This document shows positions 12,851 to 24,757 of a stretch of DNA of 64,000 nucleotides, one piece after another. Every line of letters starts with the position of its first letter. Position 1 is the stretch's first letter. Both the position numbers and the translations under genes were made by a program. The notes under the pieces were generated by a model. That model made no database searches. It was not told the DNA's origin and worked only from the letters and a program-made list of their open reading frames with translations. Location: assembly GCA_029207755.1 (NCBI GenBank), contig JARCOQ010000005.1, positions 56,667,449 to 56,731,448 on the forward strand. The letters run 5' to 3'. Source of the DNA: Chamaea fasciata (lineage: Eukaryota > Chordata > Aves > Passeriformes > Sylviidae).

Positions 12851-15639
12851 CTGCTCAGAAACGTCTCACTTTCTCTGTTTATGTGCCTTGGACGAGCTGT
12901 GCTGAAGGAAGAAAGGGCCTCAGAAATCCATCTGAAAGGCAGATGGAGCACAGCTCCCCTCCAGCGGGGAGCCCACCTCTGCTTTCCACCCTGCCTGCAC
13001 AGTCCCCGCTCTGTGTGCCAGCACGGGAACGGCTTCACAACAAATGTCTCTGTGTTTCCCCTGGATCTGGAGGGGAAGGGGCAGGGGTCAGCGCCAACAG
13101 TCAGGCTTTTGAGACCCTGGGACCACGGAGCCTTGCATGTGTGCATAACTTTTAACCAAACCCCGTTGGATCTGTGTGGTTTTATTCTGCCTACGGGATG
13201 ATGTAAATCCAGGGAGGGGTTAACATGCTGGTTACTGGTAGTTAAATATAAAGTGTGAGAGCATGGCTGGACGTTGGTGGGGTGAATTGTGGGGATGCTC
13301 TTGCCTCTTTCCAAGGACAACAACTCTGTGTTTGTGCTTTAGGCTGAGGCAGGCCTGAAGCCGCTCTGGGCACATACTTGGTCTTTCTTTGCACGGTGTT
13401 GCTTTTCCATACTGCTGCCTCTGGTTGTCCCTCTTGTGTCTCTGCTGGGGACTGTCCTGGGAAGAGGTGCCTGGGCCTTACTCACCAGTGTTTTTAACCC
13501 TGCCCAGGAAGGCAAGTTGGGCACCTTGTCCCTTCCTGAGAACAGGAGTGGCAGGGGTGAAGGCCTGCTCCTGCCATCATGAGAGTGACAGTCCTGCAGG
13601 TGTCTAGCACGATGTTATCTTAAACCAAGGCTGTTTTTCTGGATATTTTTCTAGAACTTGTTTGTCTGAGTTTTTGGGCAGTGACTGAAGGGTTCAGGTA
13701 TCTTGGGGCTAGATAGGTATCTTACACAAAAAGCACCTGGGGTGTTCTGGGTGGCTGTTGGTGAAATATTGTCCCTTTCCCCAACATCCCCAGGCCTCTT
13801 CCCATCACAGGCTCACAAGCGTGCTCTTGTGCCACCACTGGCAGAGGCTGAAACAGGGTGAATGACCACAGGATGTTTTTGTGGTAGACATTATCTTGCC
13901 AAGGATGAAGCTTGTGTGCATCAGCAGAGGAGGCTTGCTGGTGGTGTTCCTACACCAGTTTCACAAGTGTGCTCTTGTTTTTGGGAAAAAAAGAGTCATT
14001 GCCATGGGAATTTGAGTGTTGAAAGGGAAGATGAGGAGCTGTGCACGTTCCTCTTCTGCTCCCCAGTTGTGTCTTTGGGTCTTGTTTATTCTTGTCTTAT
14101 CACTTAAGACTGTAGAAGATCTGTGTTGTGGCTCTTGTAAGTCCTGGTAGGGACCCTCTCTTTAGTCCTCCTTAGGTGCTGGATTTTTTCCCTAAACAGA
14201 ACACCAACTTCAGAGTGTCCGAGGAGACCTGAATATGTGCATGGACATCTCTTAGCAGTGAGAAATTTCACAGCCCTAGGCTGGGTCTGTAGCCTGTTTA
14301 TTTGCCCAGTTGCCCCTCTTGGAGGTGCAGAGTCGTGGTGTTTTCTGATAATGCAATGTATTGCCTAACAATGCTGTGATGTGGTGTGAAAAGTCCTGTC
14401 CAGCTTTTATTCCTGCAGGTACAGCACTGTGTGTAGGGCCTCTCTCTTACCAACAGAAAAGCCAGGAATACAAATTTCTATAGATCAAAAAAAGGTGATC
14501 CTTGTTTACTGCTTGAACTTTTAAGAATGGATTTACATCAGGATCAGACAAATCATCTGCTTAAATAAGAATGGCTAGTGCACTAAACCTTTAAAGGCGT
14601 ATCAGATTGTCGCCGCTTTTATTCAATATTTTCATTGTAGTTAGGGAATTTGCAGTTTGAATTGCTATTAGCATGGGAATCTGTTTTAAATCTATTTCCA
14701 TGTTCTGTCCTGACCTTTTCTGACTGGTTTAACAAATCCTGTGAATAGGGTAGTAGATCTAACTGCAGCTACACTCACCAGAGATTGAAGCACTGTAGGC
14801 AGGATGGGGAGATGGATGATCTGTTCCACTCCTTCCCCATCCCACTCACCTGGCAGCTCATGGAATGGCACATACAGGAGTTACGCTAAAAGCTGGATGG
14901 TCCATTTAAATTTCTATTATCTCCATCTGTTTGCAGGCTTTTCTGGGTGTGCCTGGCTGTCCCCGTAAAACTCAAACTGGAGGCTTGTGTAACACAACCC
15001 TTTCATGGAACAAAACTGTAGGTCTTTCTGTGAAATGGTCTAGTGTATTCCTTTCACAAAATTATACCCTGCTGGACCTTTTGAAATGGTACTAGATATT
15101 TTTTATTGCATTATTGGAAAAATAAAGGTAACTTAGTGGGGAAAAGAGGGACAGCTGCTCTTTCCAAAAGAAGAGCTATTTCTCTCTACTCCAGTGTGTG
15201 TATGCTTGCAACTGTAACAACACAGGAATAATTGAGCTTACAGAAATCCCAGAAATACTGAGTTCTTCTTTGACATTAGTGCCAGCCGTGCTCATTTTGG
15301 CTTGCTGAAGACCAGATCTTCCAAAGCCATCTGAAACCACAACTTGTTGGTAGAACAGAGCAATGATTTTAAGTCCCTTGCTGTTTTTGCACACCCAACG
15401 CTTTTCTGGGGAAGTTTGCAGAGTCCGCAAACTTGAACTTATTTCATGTTCTTTAGTTTCCTTTGTTAGACTTTGCAGCTCTTGCAACCAGAAAAAAAGA
15501 ATTAAAAATAGAGGCATAGAGAGGAGGATGAAAATCTGGTGGTTTTAGTTTTGGCATGTCTGAGTCTTTGTATTGTTACTGCATAAGATGTGATTATTGT
15601 GAGCCTTGATTTATAAAATCATCTAGTTTGTGAAACTTT

Positions 15640-15940
15640 GCTCTAGTCTCTGGAGAACAGAAGCTGCTGAAGGATCTGGAGTACAAATCTTCTGAGGAGT
15701 GGCTGGGGTTGCTGGTTGTTTTGCCTGGAGAAAAGGAGGCTCACGGGAGACCTTAGTGTTCTCTATAACATCCTGAAAGGAGGTTGGGTCAGTCTGTTCT
15801 TCCAGGTAACAAGCAATAAGAAATGGCCTGTACCAGTACCTGTACCAGGGAAAGTTTAGATTGGATAATATGAAAAAAAAATTTGTGGAAGGGGCTGCCA
15901 AGTATTAGAACAGTCTGCCCAGGGAAGTGGTTGAGATTTT
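15640..15940 (+). mobile_element. CR1 LINE fragment (3' region, sense)
   Basis: The core GAAGGATCTGGAGTACAAAT followed by TCTGAGGAG, then GAGAAAAGGAGGCTCA, AAATGGCC and GGGGCTGCCAAG, is the familiar 3' part of avian CR1. It is diverged and carries indels. It matches the same part of the element as the copy at 16945 and lies in the same orientation, so it is a separate insertion or a duplicate. It is 5'-truncated as most CR1 copies are, with no ORF2. Confidence 0.85.
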
Positions 15941-16944
15941 TTCTACACATAAGCATTATGAATGTGAAGCTGTCTTGGTTAGAAGGATGTGGGAATGATT
16001 TACACAGGAACCATTTGTTCTTGTATGTTAGTTTAATGAAGTAAAACTTGTGTGACTTTGACGTGCTTGTTTCTTTGACGGAAGCAAAGGACACTGTACT
16101 AACTCGCTGAGTGCCAGGTACCACTTTTCAGTTCATTGGGGCAACATCAGTTCAGTGCTTGATCTTCTGGCACACTGATGCCTATCCTGGCAACTTGGTT
16201 TGGTTTCATTTAATGGTGCTGAATTTAGGTGGTGTGAAGTCAGTCCTGTCATCCGTAGCCAGCTCCAACCCCCACAGGAAGCAGCAGTTTTAGGATCACT
16301 TCTCTTCCTTTTTTTTTCCTTCTTTTACTTAAAGAACCTTCCTGATACCACACATTTGTCCGTGTCCCTTACGCAACAGCTTTCTGTGTAAAATCCGCTG
16401 CAAGTTTCAGATTCCTCTAGAGTCCCGTAGCATTTTGGTCTCCCTCCTTCCCTCCCTCCCAGCCCAGATGGTCTGTAGCAGATGCTCATCCGAAATGTTA
16501 CGCAGCCAACGGTGCTGTGTTAAAAAAATGGTCTATATTTAATACACACAGACACACACAAGCACACACACACATACACATGTATATAAATCTATGTATA
16601 TGTAGTCCTAGCTGGCTCTGGAGTTACACACTGCTGGTAAGCAGTGCAAGGTTCCTCTGATTATTTTTCTGTCTCTGTACCTGTGTTTTCCTAGAGCCAA
16701 ACAGACTCGTGTAGCTCCGGGAGGGTTTTCCTCCCTTTGGGTGCTCACTGCTTGATCTGTGTAATGCTGGGGGCTGTGCTGGGTTGGTACCTGGCAGCGG
16801 GGTCTTGTGTGGCCATGTGCCACAGGTGTCCTACAGGCTGCAGGGAAGAAATCACAGTGCCTGAAATTTGAACGCAGGTTTTGCTTTCTGAGCTCCTGAG
16901 CTTGCACTTTACCTCTGGGTAGCCCTCAGAGCCTAAAGTACTGT

Positions 16945-17450
16945 ACATGGCATTGATGAGGTGGCATCTTGAATCCGGTGTTCACCCTCATGACAGGAAA
17001 GACACTGAGCTGCTGGAGCAAGTCCAGAGAAGGGCAACAGAGGTGGTGAAGGATCTGGAGCACAAATCTTATGAGGAGCAGCTGAGGAAGCTGGGGTTGT
17101 TTAGTCTAGAGGAAAGGAGGCTCAGGGGTGACCTTCTTGCTCCCTGCTATCTGAAAGGAAGTCGTAGCAATGTGGGGTGGGTCTCTTCTCCCAAGTGACA
17201 AGCGGTAGGACAAGAGGAAATGGCCTCAAGTTGCCCCAGTGGAGGTTATAGATTGGATGATAGGAATTTTTTTTTTTCCCAACAGGGTTGTCAAGCACTG
17301 GAACAGGCTGTCTAGGGAAGGGATTGAGTCACCATCCCAGGGGATTTTTAAGGGATGTGCAGATGTGGCACTTAAAGACAAGGTTCAGTGTTGGACTTGG
17401 CAGTGCTGGGTTGGACTTGATGATCTCAAAGGTATTTTCTAATCTAAACA
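16945..17450 (+). mobile_element. CR1 LINE fragment (3' end, sense, about 500 bp)
   Basis: It runs from a GATGAGGTGGCATCTTGA segment through AAGGACACTGAG-like, GTCCAGAGAAGGGCAACAGA, TATGAGGAGCAGCTGAGGAA and GGTTGGACTTGATGATCTCA, the hallmarks of CR1 up to its 3' end. The terminal octamer repeats are eroded. A poly-T run of 12 is inserted near 17266-17277. No coding capacity remains. Confidence 0.93.
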
Positions 17451-20400
17451 ATTGCGAGTGCTGTGTGTGTGTCTCTTGCTCCTGGCCTTTGTGCAAGTGT
17501 CCAGTACTGTGCTCTGCAACAAGGGGCTTTCTGTGTCTCCCAGCTGGCTTTGGTTTTCTTACGATCCTGATAATTTTGGCATTGAATGTGATGCGATCTT
17601 CCATGCCACTATCCTTGAGATCCCTCCCTTGTGGCTGGAGAGTATTGCTTCCTTACTGCCCTTGGGCACATGGCAAAGAGCGCCTTTGCCTCAAGGGAAC
17701 AAGAGGCCCAGGCTGGCCCGGGTGGTGTGTGACGGCAGCTCCTGCCCAGCCCTCTAACCACCAGGCCATATTTCTTTCCTTAGAAGAGGGAAAACATGTT
17801 GACAAAGTCAAGAAAAACCACTTTTTCCACCCTACTCCCCCTGCTTCTAAACTGTCGGGTAATGGTTGCACAAGCTGGGGCTGAGGGGCCCCTGGAGGCA
17901 GTGGCTGGGTGCTGGGACAGGTCCTATGTCCTTCCCCAGGCACACCCCCAGGCTGGGCCTCCCCTCCCTGCTCCCCATTCAGGCACCCAGCCGCCTCTGA
18001 ATATCTGGAATAGATCTTGGCCGTGGCTGGCAGGGGTCTGAGCTAGAGCTGGCCAGGATAGCGGGAATGAGCGATTACGTGTGCCTGTGCTTATGCAATG
18101 TCTGATACTTCCCTGCGCCGTCTCTGTCCCCAGGACGCTGGCAGGCTCTTTCTGCAGTCTCAGGAGAGGCCTCTTCCACACTGCACAGCTCACTCGCTTG
18201 CTCAGTATATCCAATTAATGAAATCTCAGTGCTGCAAGTGAAAGCGGCTTTGTTTGTGCACTGGCGTTTGAGAGATGTGGACGGGGAAGATGCTGCACAG
18301 GGCTCTGGTGTGTTTGTGTGTGCTGCCTGGAGGTGTTGGCTGGAGCACCTTCTGCTTCAGTGCCAGAAACTCACATCTCTGGCTGGCATTAATCTTGTAA
18401 TTAATCTTTAAAACTGGGTGAAACTCCTCCTTCCCTTAAATGCTCCCTCTCCTTTTATTCTGTCAGCTGGTTGCTTTTAAAGCTTTTCTTTACCAAACTA
18501 AAAAAGCTTTAAAAACCTTTTGAAAAATAAAGCTAATTTCTAATGTAAAATAAGAGCACAAGTAACCTTGTTTGAACAGAGTTGCATATTGTGCACTTGT
18601 GTTTGTGCTCTTTGTCAGATTTAAAGCAAGAATAAAGTTACTTGCCTTTGATTTCTCTGCTATGGGCAGCCTTCTGCTGCTGCAAACTTGGCACTTGGAA
18701 ACGATTATAGGCCCTGAAAGAGATGCCCAGACACATGCAGCTTTACTAACTAGAAGACTTAAAAGAGACTTTGAAATGAGCAACTGCTAAATGACTTCTT
18801 TTGAAGCAAATCTCTTCACATGGAAGCTCCTTTTAATTTCCCCATGCACTTCAGCATTCTTCTCGCTTGGGCTCATGGGGAATCTCCAGTCAGCACTGAA
18901 ACTGGCCATCTATTGGATGTGGAAATCAAATGTGGACTCTGAAAATGATCACGGTGCTCTGTGCTTGTGAGTTCTTGCTGTTTGTCACGACCATTTGCTT
19001 GTGCTGTGGCGTGGCTGCAGCTGCCCCTCCGACCCTGAGGAACAAATCAGTTTCAGAAGGATAGGGGGTAGTTTGCATGCGTGTGTTTGTGTTTTCAGTG
19101 TCTCTGACAGAGAAACCCTGCAGTCCAATGCAAGTTTGCCAAACCTTTCCGCTGAGACCCTTTTCCAGCTCACTGTTGAGGTGCAGCTCTTGCAGTGATG
19201 GCAAGTGGTAGGGGCTCCCTCTCCCAGCCAGCTGGGAGATGTGTGCAGCCCTCACCAGCGCTCTGGTGTGGGGAGGAAAGGTGACTCGCTTGTGCAGCAG
19301 AGCTGGAGAACCCAGCCTTAAAAATCAACAACAAAAATAAACAAGGGAAAAGGCTTTCAGTGGGCTAGCACTGTGGGATGTGCCGGCCACTTGAAGTTTG
19401 CCGAGCGCCGTGCTTGGAGCAGGCTTGTGAGCGGGGCGTTGTGTCTAACACAGACAACCTTTGGTCTTAAACCTGGGCTCTTGAACTGTGTTCCCCAGCT
19501 GCCTTCCTGATAAGGATATCAAGTTACCTGGAATACAGGAATGCAAAGCTGCATCAGCAGGTTTCCCAGCTCCGGGTTTGCATCACTTTCTCCAGAACAC
19601 GCTGCAATTCCAGTGAACAGCCTTGTTTTGCTGCCAGAAGGCTAAAGGAAACAATTACGATTAATTATTTTAACCTTATGTAAATCAAGGGCCATAAAAC
19701 TTCCCCAGATTGTCTGAATTCCTGCATATCTTTCTAGAGTAACCTCTAGTCTTCAATTAAGGACGGCTTGGGTCAAAGCATTCACACTGTTCCTTCATGA
19801 TTGATTGTTCTCCCTTTTTTTAATATTGTGAAGCACAATGAATGGATCTGGCTCCAGCTGGTAAACTTAGCTGCAAGCTGGTAGAACCATCCTCTTAAGC
19901 CTTATTCCCTGTTTCATTACTTAGGAACATTCATGTTCTGCATTTGTTTCCTCTTTGATAAGATGAACTCGTTGGTTTCTTCTTTTCTTATTTGCTTTTA
20001 TTTTGAGTCAAGATTTCCCTTTCTATAGTGATTCTTGTAAGTCTCTGAACCTTCTCCAATGGTTCCACTTCCTTTTTTTTTGAAATTTGGTGGCATAGGA
20101 ATGGAGCCTGGCTGTGGCCAGTAGCAGCTGTATCCACCATGAGCACGGGGAAATTTGTGCCTCACACGTCTCTGTCTTCTGAAGTCCTCAAACTTGTGTG
20201 CTCTGGGTTTTGCAGAGAGCACAGACTCGTGCAGCAGGTTGTGTGATTGCCCTGAGGCTGTAGTACAAAGCTGGGGAGGGTGGGTTGAGCTTTACAGGCA
20301 CACTTCTTTTAAATATGAAAGAAGTTTCTCATTTAAGGAACAAGTACAAACTAAAGAAGTCCTAAATAAATAAAAAGGACAAAATTTCTACAATACCTCC

Positions 20401-20814
20401 CTGGTGTTCTTTGGATGCTGGCCCACAGCATGGGAAGGCCATGCAAGGGTCCACAGTGCTTGGCTGCACCTGGAACTGTGTGAAACCCCAGCACTGGCTG
20501 AGGGCTGAATCTGAAGTACATCAGGGGTCTCCTGCATTTGGGGCTTGGGCACACATCTGCAGTAATTCCTCCTTGGGACCCAGTGCTTGTGGTACCTGTC
20601 CCACAGATGTTCCTTCAGCCGTATCTCTCCCAGAGTCCTGGGGTCTTGGCTTCTGATTGTCAGGCGCCAAGAGTGACTTGGAGCCTTTTGTTTGCACCAT
20701 AAGATACTTTTATTTTTGTTTTTTCTTTTTTTAACTCCAGCATTACTTAAGATATGTCTCTTGTTTATGGCTGCTTACCAAGTTCTCTGTGTTTTGATTT
20801 TGTGACCTGACCTT

Positions 20815-20985
20815 TTTGTTATTTGCTGCCCCTGCTGATACTGCATTATCTGCAGCCTTCAGTGGTGGTGGCTTTTCCTCTCAGGTCACTGATAAAATAT
20901 TGAGAGTCTGGGGCCAAGAACTGATCCCTGTGGGAGTCCACTGAAAACGTGTGGCACAATCAGCTCATTTGTGTTTCACATCTGG
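20815..20985 (-). mobile_element. Possible old CR1 fragment (antisense)
   Basis: GTCACTGATAAAATATTGA followed by GGGGCCAAGAACTGATCCCT and a GAGTCCACTG-like end resembles the reverse complement of a central CR1 segment. It is heavily diverged. A repeat-library comparison would decide. Confidence 0.45.
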
Positions 20986-23900
20986 AGGTTTCTGATTTCC
21001 TTGTCACACTGAATGAGGCCTGTTGACTTCATCTCACTCTGGCTTTGTTTGTGTAGCCCCAAGGCAATTGCCTCACGGTACAAGGGCTATTAAGCTTGTA
21101 TAAAATTTACGAAGCTTAATTGTCAGTTATTGCAGAATTATAAGCATAAATTAGATTTCTCTTCCTTTTGGAAGTTCTTTGGCTCTTTCCTTCTCTCTTC
21201 CCTTTTCCATCTCTTCCCTTCATCAGAAATGAATAATTGGTAGGTTAACTTGCTGTTACTTTGGTTGCCGTGTTTACACTTAAATATTTTCATATTATTT
21301 CTTACAGTCCTTTAGTATTTTCTCCTACTGAAAATAGTTTCAAGAGTTCCTTGAAGCTCTATTTAGACTCTTCAGATGGAAGTTTTCTAGGTCTACTAAC
21401 TAAAATGGCCAACTTCGAGTAGCTGTTTTTATAGTCTCCATTATTGTTGGGATAAAAGTCATTTCATTACCATCCTGTGGGATGGCTGTATCATCTGGTC
21501 TTATATAAAAAGTAGTAATTCAGAACCACCCCCTCCCAGGAATATTCAATTAAACATTTTGATCTCCTTTTTTCTCCCCCCAATAACTGTAGCCAAGCAA
21601 TGGCCTGATCTGTAGTTAACATTCCTCTGGATCCTGACAAACTCAGAAGCAATCTTTCTCCCTCGGAATTGCGTTTTCTTTTAACTCTTTCTTGGTTTCT
21701 AGATTCTGATTTATGTTAATTCTTGGTAATTTTTCCTTTCAGTAGCTCAAATATATAATATTTATGTTCCCATGGTAAGCAGGTTTGTTTTCCCTGTGTG
21801 GTTTTTCTTCGCCTGCCATGGTGAGATGGCAGTGGTCACTCTGCCTTTCAGGTGGGGAGGAACAAATGACAGAATGTCGAGAGCAGTCACAAGAGTAAAC
21901 ACTGTAATAGGCCCAGATTTAAATGGCAATGCACAAAAGTCAATGACTCCTGGCAAAAATACACAGCTGGGGATGGAGGAAGTTCTTGCACAATCTTAGT
22001 ATGCTGCTTATCTGTCATTGGTTTATTTTATCCCTTTCCAGGTGCTGTGACTTTGACTCTTCCTGTTGTTTTCCTTCTGCTCCCTTGCTGTTCTGGCTCT
22101 GCTCCTCCAGAGTCTTTGCCTGCAGTTTGCAGCTTCATTCCAAGTTCTGCTGCTCTTCTTTATGTGCTGCAAGGGGATGAGTAGCTTGGCCTCTCTTTCA
22201 CCTGCTTCGGAGCAAAGGTTTGGAAATGGAAGGTACAGAGAGGAGGTAGAGGTAGAGGAGAGGGGTGCTCTGAGTTGGGAGAGGGCTAAAAAAAGAAGCT
22301 GAAATACCAGTTCACAGACAAATGATGGCAACACTGGTTTGAAATCTCCCCTGTATTCCTAGGACTCATGAGGAGAGAGAGCCACCATACCTCCTGCTAG
22401 ATGACCTGTTCCACAAGTCCCTGCATCTCTGGAAGGAAGCAGAGAGGAGATATAAGCACACAAGTTTGTTTTTGTTTAAGACTTGGTCTTACCATACTGA
22501 TGTATCCATCTACTGCTATCTTGGGTCCTGAACCTTAGTCCAGTACCACTCATGGTTTATTTATTTATTTTTTATAAAACTGAGTGGAGTAATGTTTACT
22601 GGCACTGTGACAAAAGGCTTGTCATAGGAAATTGGAATACCAGCCCTCAAGTGTGGAGTATCTTACAATGATTTGTCCAGATGCATGCTACACCTGCTTG
22701 TACGTGTATATTTATTTGATCTTTTTCGTGTCCTGTCTGCTTTTTTTCCTTCCTGCCGATTTCAGTAGGGCTTCAAAACAAACTGTCTGCCTTTGACACG
22801 AGTAAAAACCGAGTGACCCACCCACGCTCCTGTTTTGCCATAAGACGAAATGCATCTTCCCTCAGGAAGGGTCCCAAAGTACCAGTGCTGGTGGAAGTAC
22901 TGATCATTACAAAATGAGGTGCCAAAACCATTTCTGTGGCTTCCTGTGTGAACTTCTGCAGAGTTAAGGCTGTACAAGTGCAATGTGGGTGTCCTGAAGT
23001 ATCCATCTCGTGATACAGAGGACCACCGGGAGTGGCTTTAAAATGCAAGGGTTTTTGCTGTGGGATGCATTTGGTAGGGCTGGCTCATCTAAAGCAGCTC
23101 CAGTGTCATGGTTTCAAAAAGCATGTAGAGGCTAGGGATGTTCTTGGTGTTGTCATCATCAAGTGCTGTCACACTGCTCTTCATTAGTTTGCTGGGGCAG
23201 TAGCAGGTTGGACATGAAACTTCCTGCAAAGTTGCAAACTGGAAACGTTTTGGCAGTCAGGGATGGGAAGTCTGTGATGATCCCTGCTGTTGATGAAGTC
23301 CTAGCTCTGTGTGCATCCATGGTGTCTGGGCTTAGTGCAAGCTCATGGGAAGGGTGAGAGGTAGGTAAGATAAAACCCCAGGATGTTTCTACTGAAAGCA
23401 AGATAGAGGACTTGTTTGGAAAGGTGTTCTTCAGTGTGGTGGGTTGGTTGACTGATGAGATCACGCGCTGGAATAGTATCTGACACACAACCCACTTTTG
23501 TAGTGCACTGTACTTAATGTGTAACCCTCAGTGATAGCAGCACTGGACACAAAGTCCTGCCAGTGTGTTTCTCTTTTTGCCCTCATAGTAGATATCTGTG
23601 TGATAGAGACACAGGTCCTGCTGGGCAGGGTCTAAACCCTGTGGCAGCTGAGGTCATTGCTAGTGAAAAGCTGCTGATCCTTGAGCTCTGCGAGGGTCGG
23701 GCAGTTCATCCTCCTGGGTGGGGCAGTATGACCTGTTGGTTTCTTTACATTCGTTTCACAAAATCACTCCACTTTTTTTCTCCTTCCACTGTGCTCAAGC
23801 ACCTGTTTCTTGAGTTCAAGAAAGGGTTAAATGTGCGTGGTGTGTTTTTTCTTTTTAGAACTATACACACATCTGCAATTTCTACCATTATGTGTATGAA

Positions 23901-24694
23901 GTTTTGGTAGCTTTTATAAAAACTAATTTATATTTTCCATAATCAACTCAGGGTGTCTGCGTTTAGACACTTGATAGTCTGGCTCTTCAAAACTGAAGAG
24001 TACCTAAATAAACATTGAGGAGCTTAAATTTGTGTCTTTTCAAGCCTCAGCTTTTATGCTTCTGTTCTTAAAAACAAACAAGCAAACAATGCAGCAACAA
24101 TCCCCCCACCCAGTACAATAAATCTGTAAGACAAAGCCTACTAACTCTTTCATGAAATAAAATGCCCAATCTCTCTTTAAGCTGCCAATAGTGATCATAA
24201 AGGCTTGCTTATTTTATAATAACAGACAGCTTTAATTAAAGAGCAGGATTTTGATGGGTGGTGTGTAGGTTTGCAGCCAGTGTTAGGAAAAAGAAAGAAC
24301 GATGGCTCCTGCAAGCTGGAACCCTGCCATTTAAACTTTGCAACCATTAAAGAAGAAACACTTTTGAAGGAAAAAATTAGGATTTTTGTTTTAAATGTCA
24401 AATGTCCTGTCAGTCAGGACTAGCAAGCACCGCTGATTGAGCAGAAGTTGTTTCCTACCTACATCAGTCAGACTAGTGAAAGATCCGCCTTTGAAAGATA
24501 CTAATTTGGTCCTCAGGGAGGAGGCTGTTGAGAACACTTTAAACATGAAACAGCTGAACTGAGAAACATCTGTGTTCTGCAGGAGGCCCCCTGCACTAAT
24601 GGAAACCTAGATGTGAAATTATGGTTTTTCTGAGGTCTCCTAACAGTATCAGTGGTTATCTTTTCCTCCTTCCTGTTACAATTCTAAAGTCAGC

Positions 24695-24757
24695 TGGGAG
24701 TTGGACTTGATGATCTTTATGGGTTCTTTCCCATAACTTGAGATATTCTGTGATCTC
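24695..24757 (+). mobile_element. CR1 LINE 3'-terminal fragment (sense)
   Basis: A short piece with GAGTTGGACTTGATGATCTT, GGTTCTTTCCC and the terminal ATTCTGTGAT matches the last 60 or so bases of CR1. Extreme 5' truncation is normal for this family. Confidence 0.85.

Noticed and set aside
16540..16600. CA/TA-rich stretch as a microsatellite feature
   Set aside because: Real but irregular and short; mentioned only in the intron 1 description.
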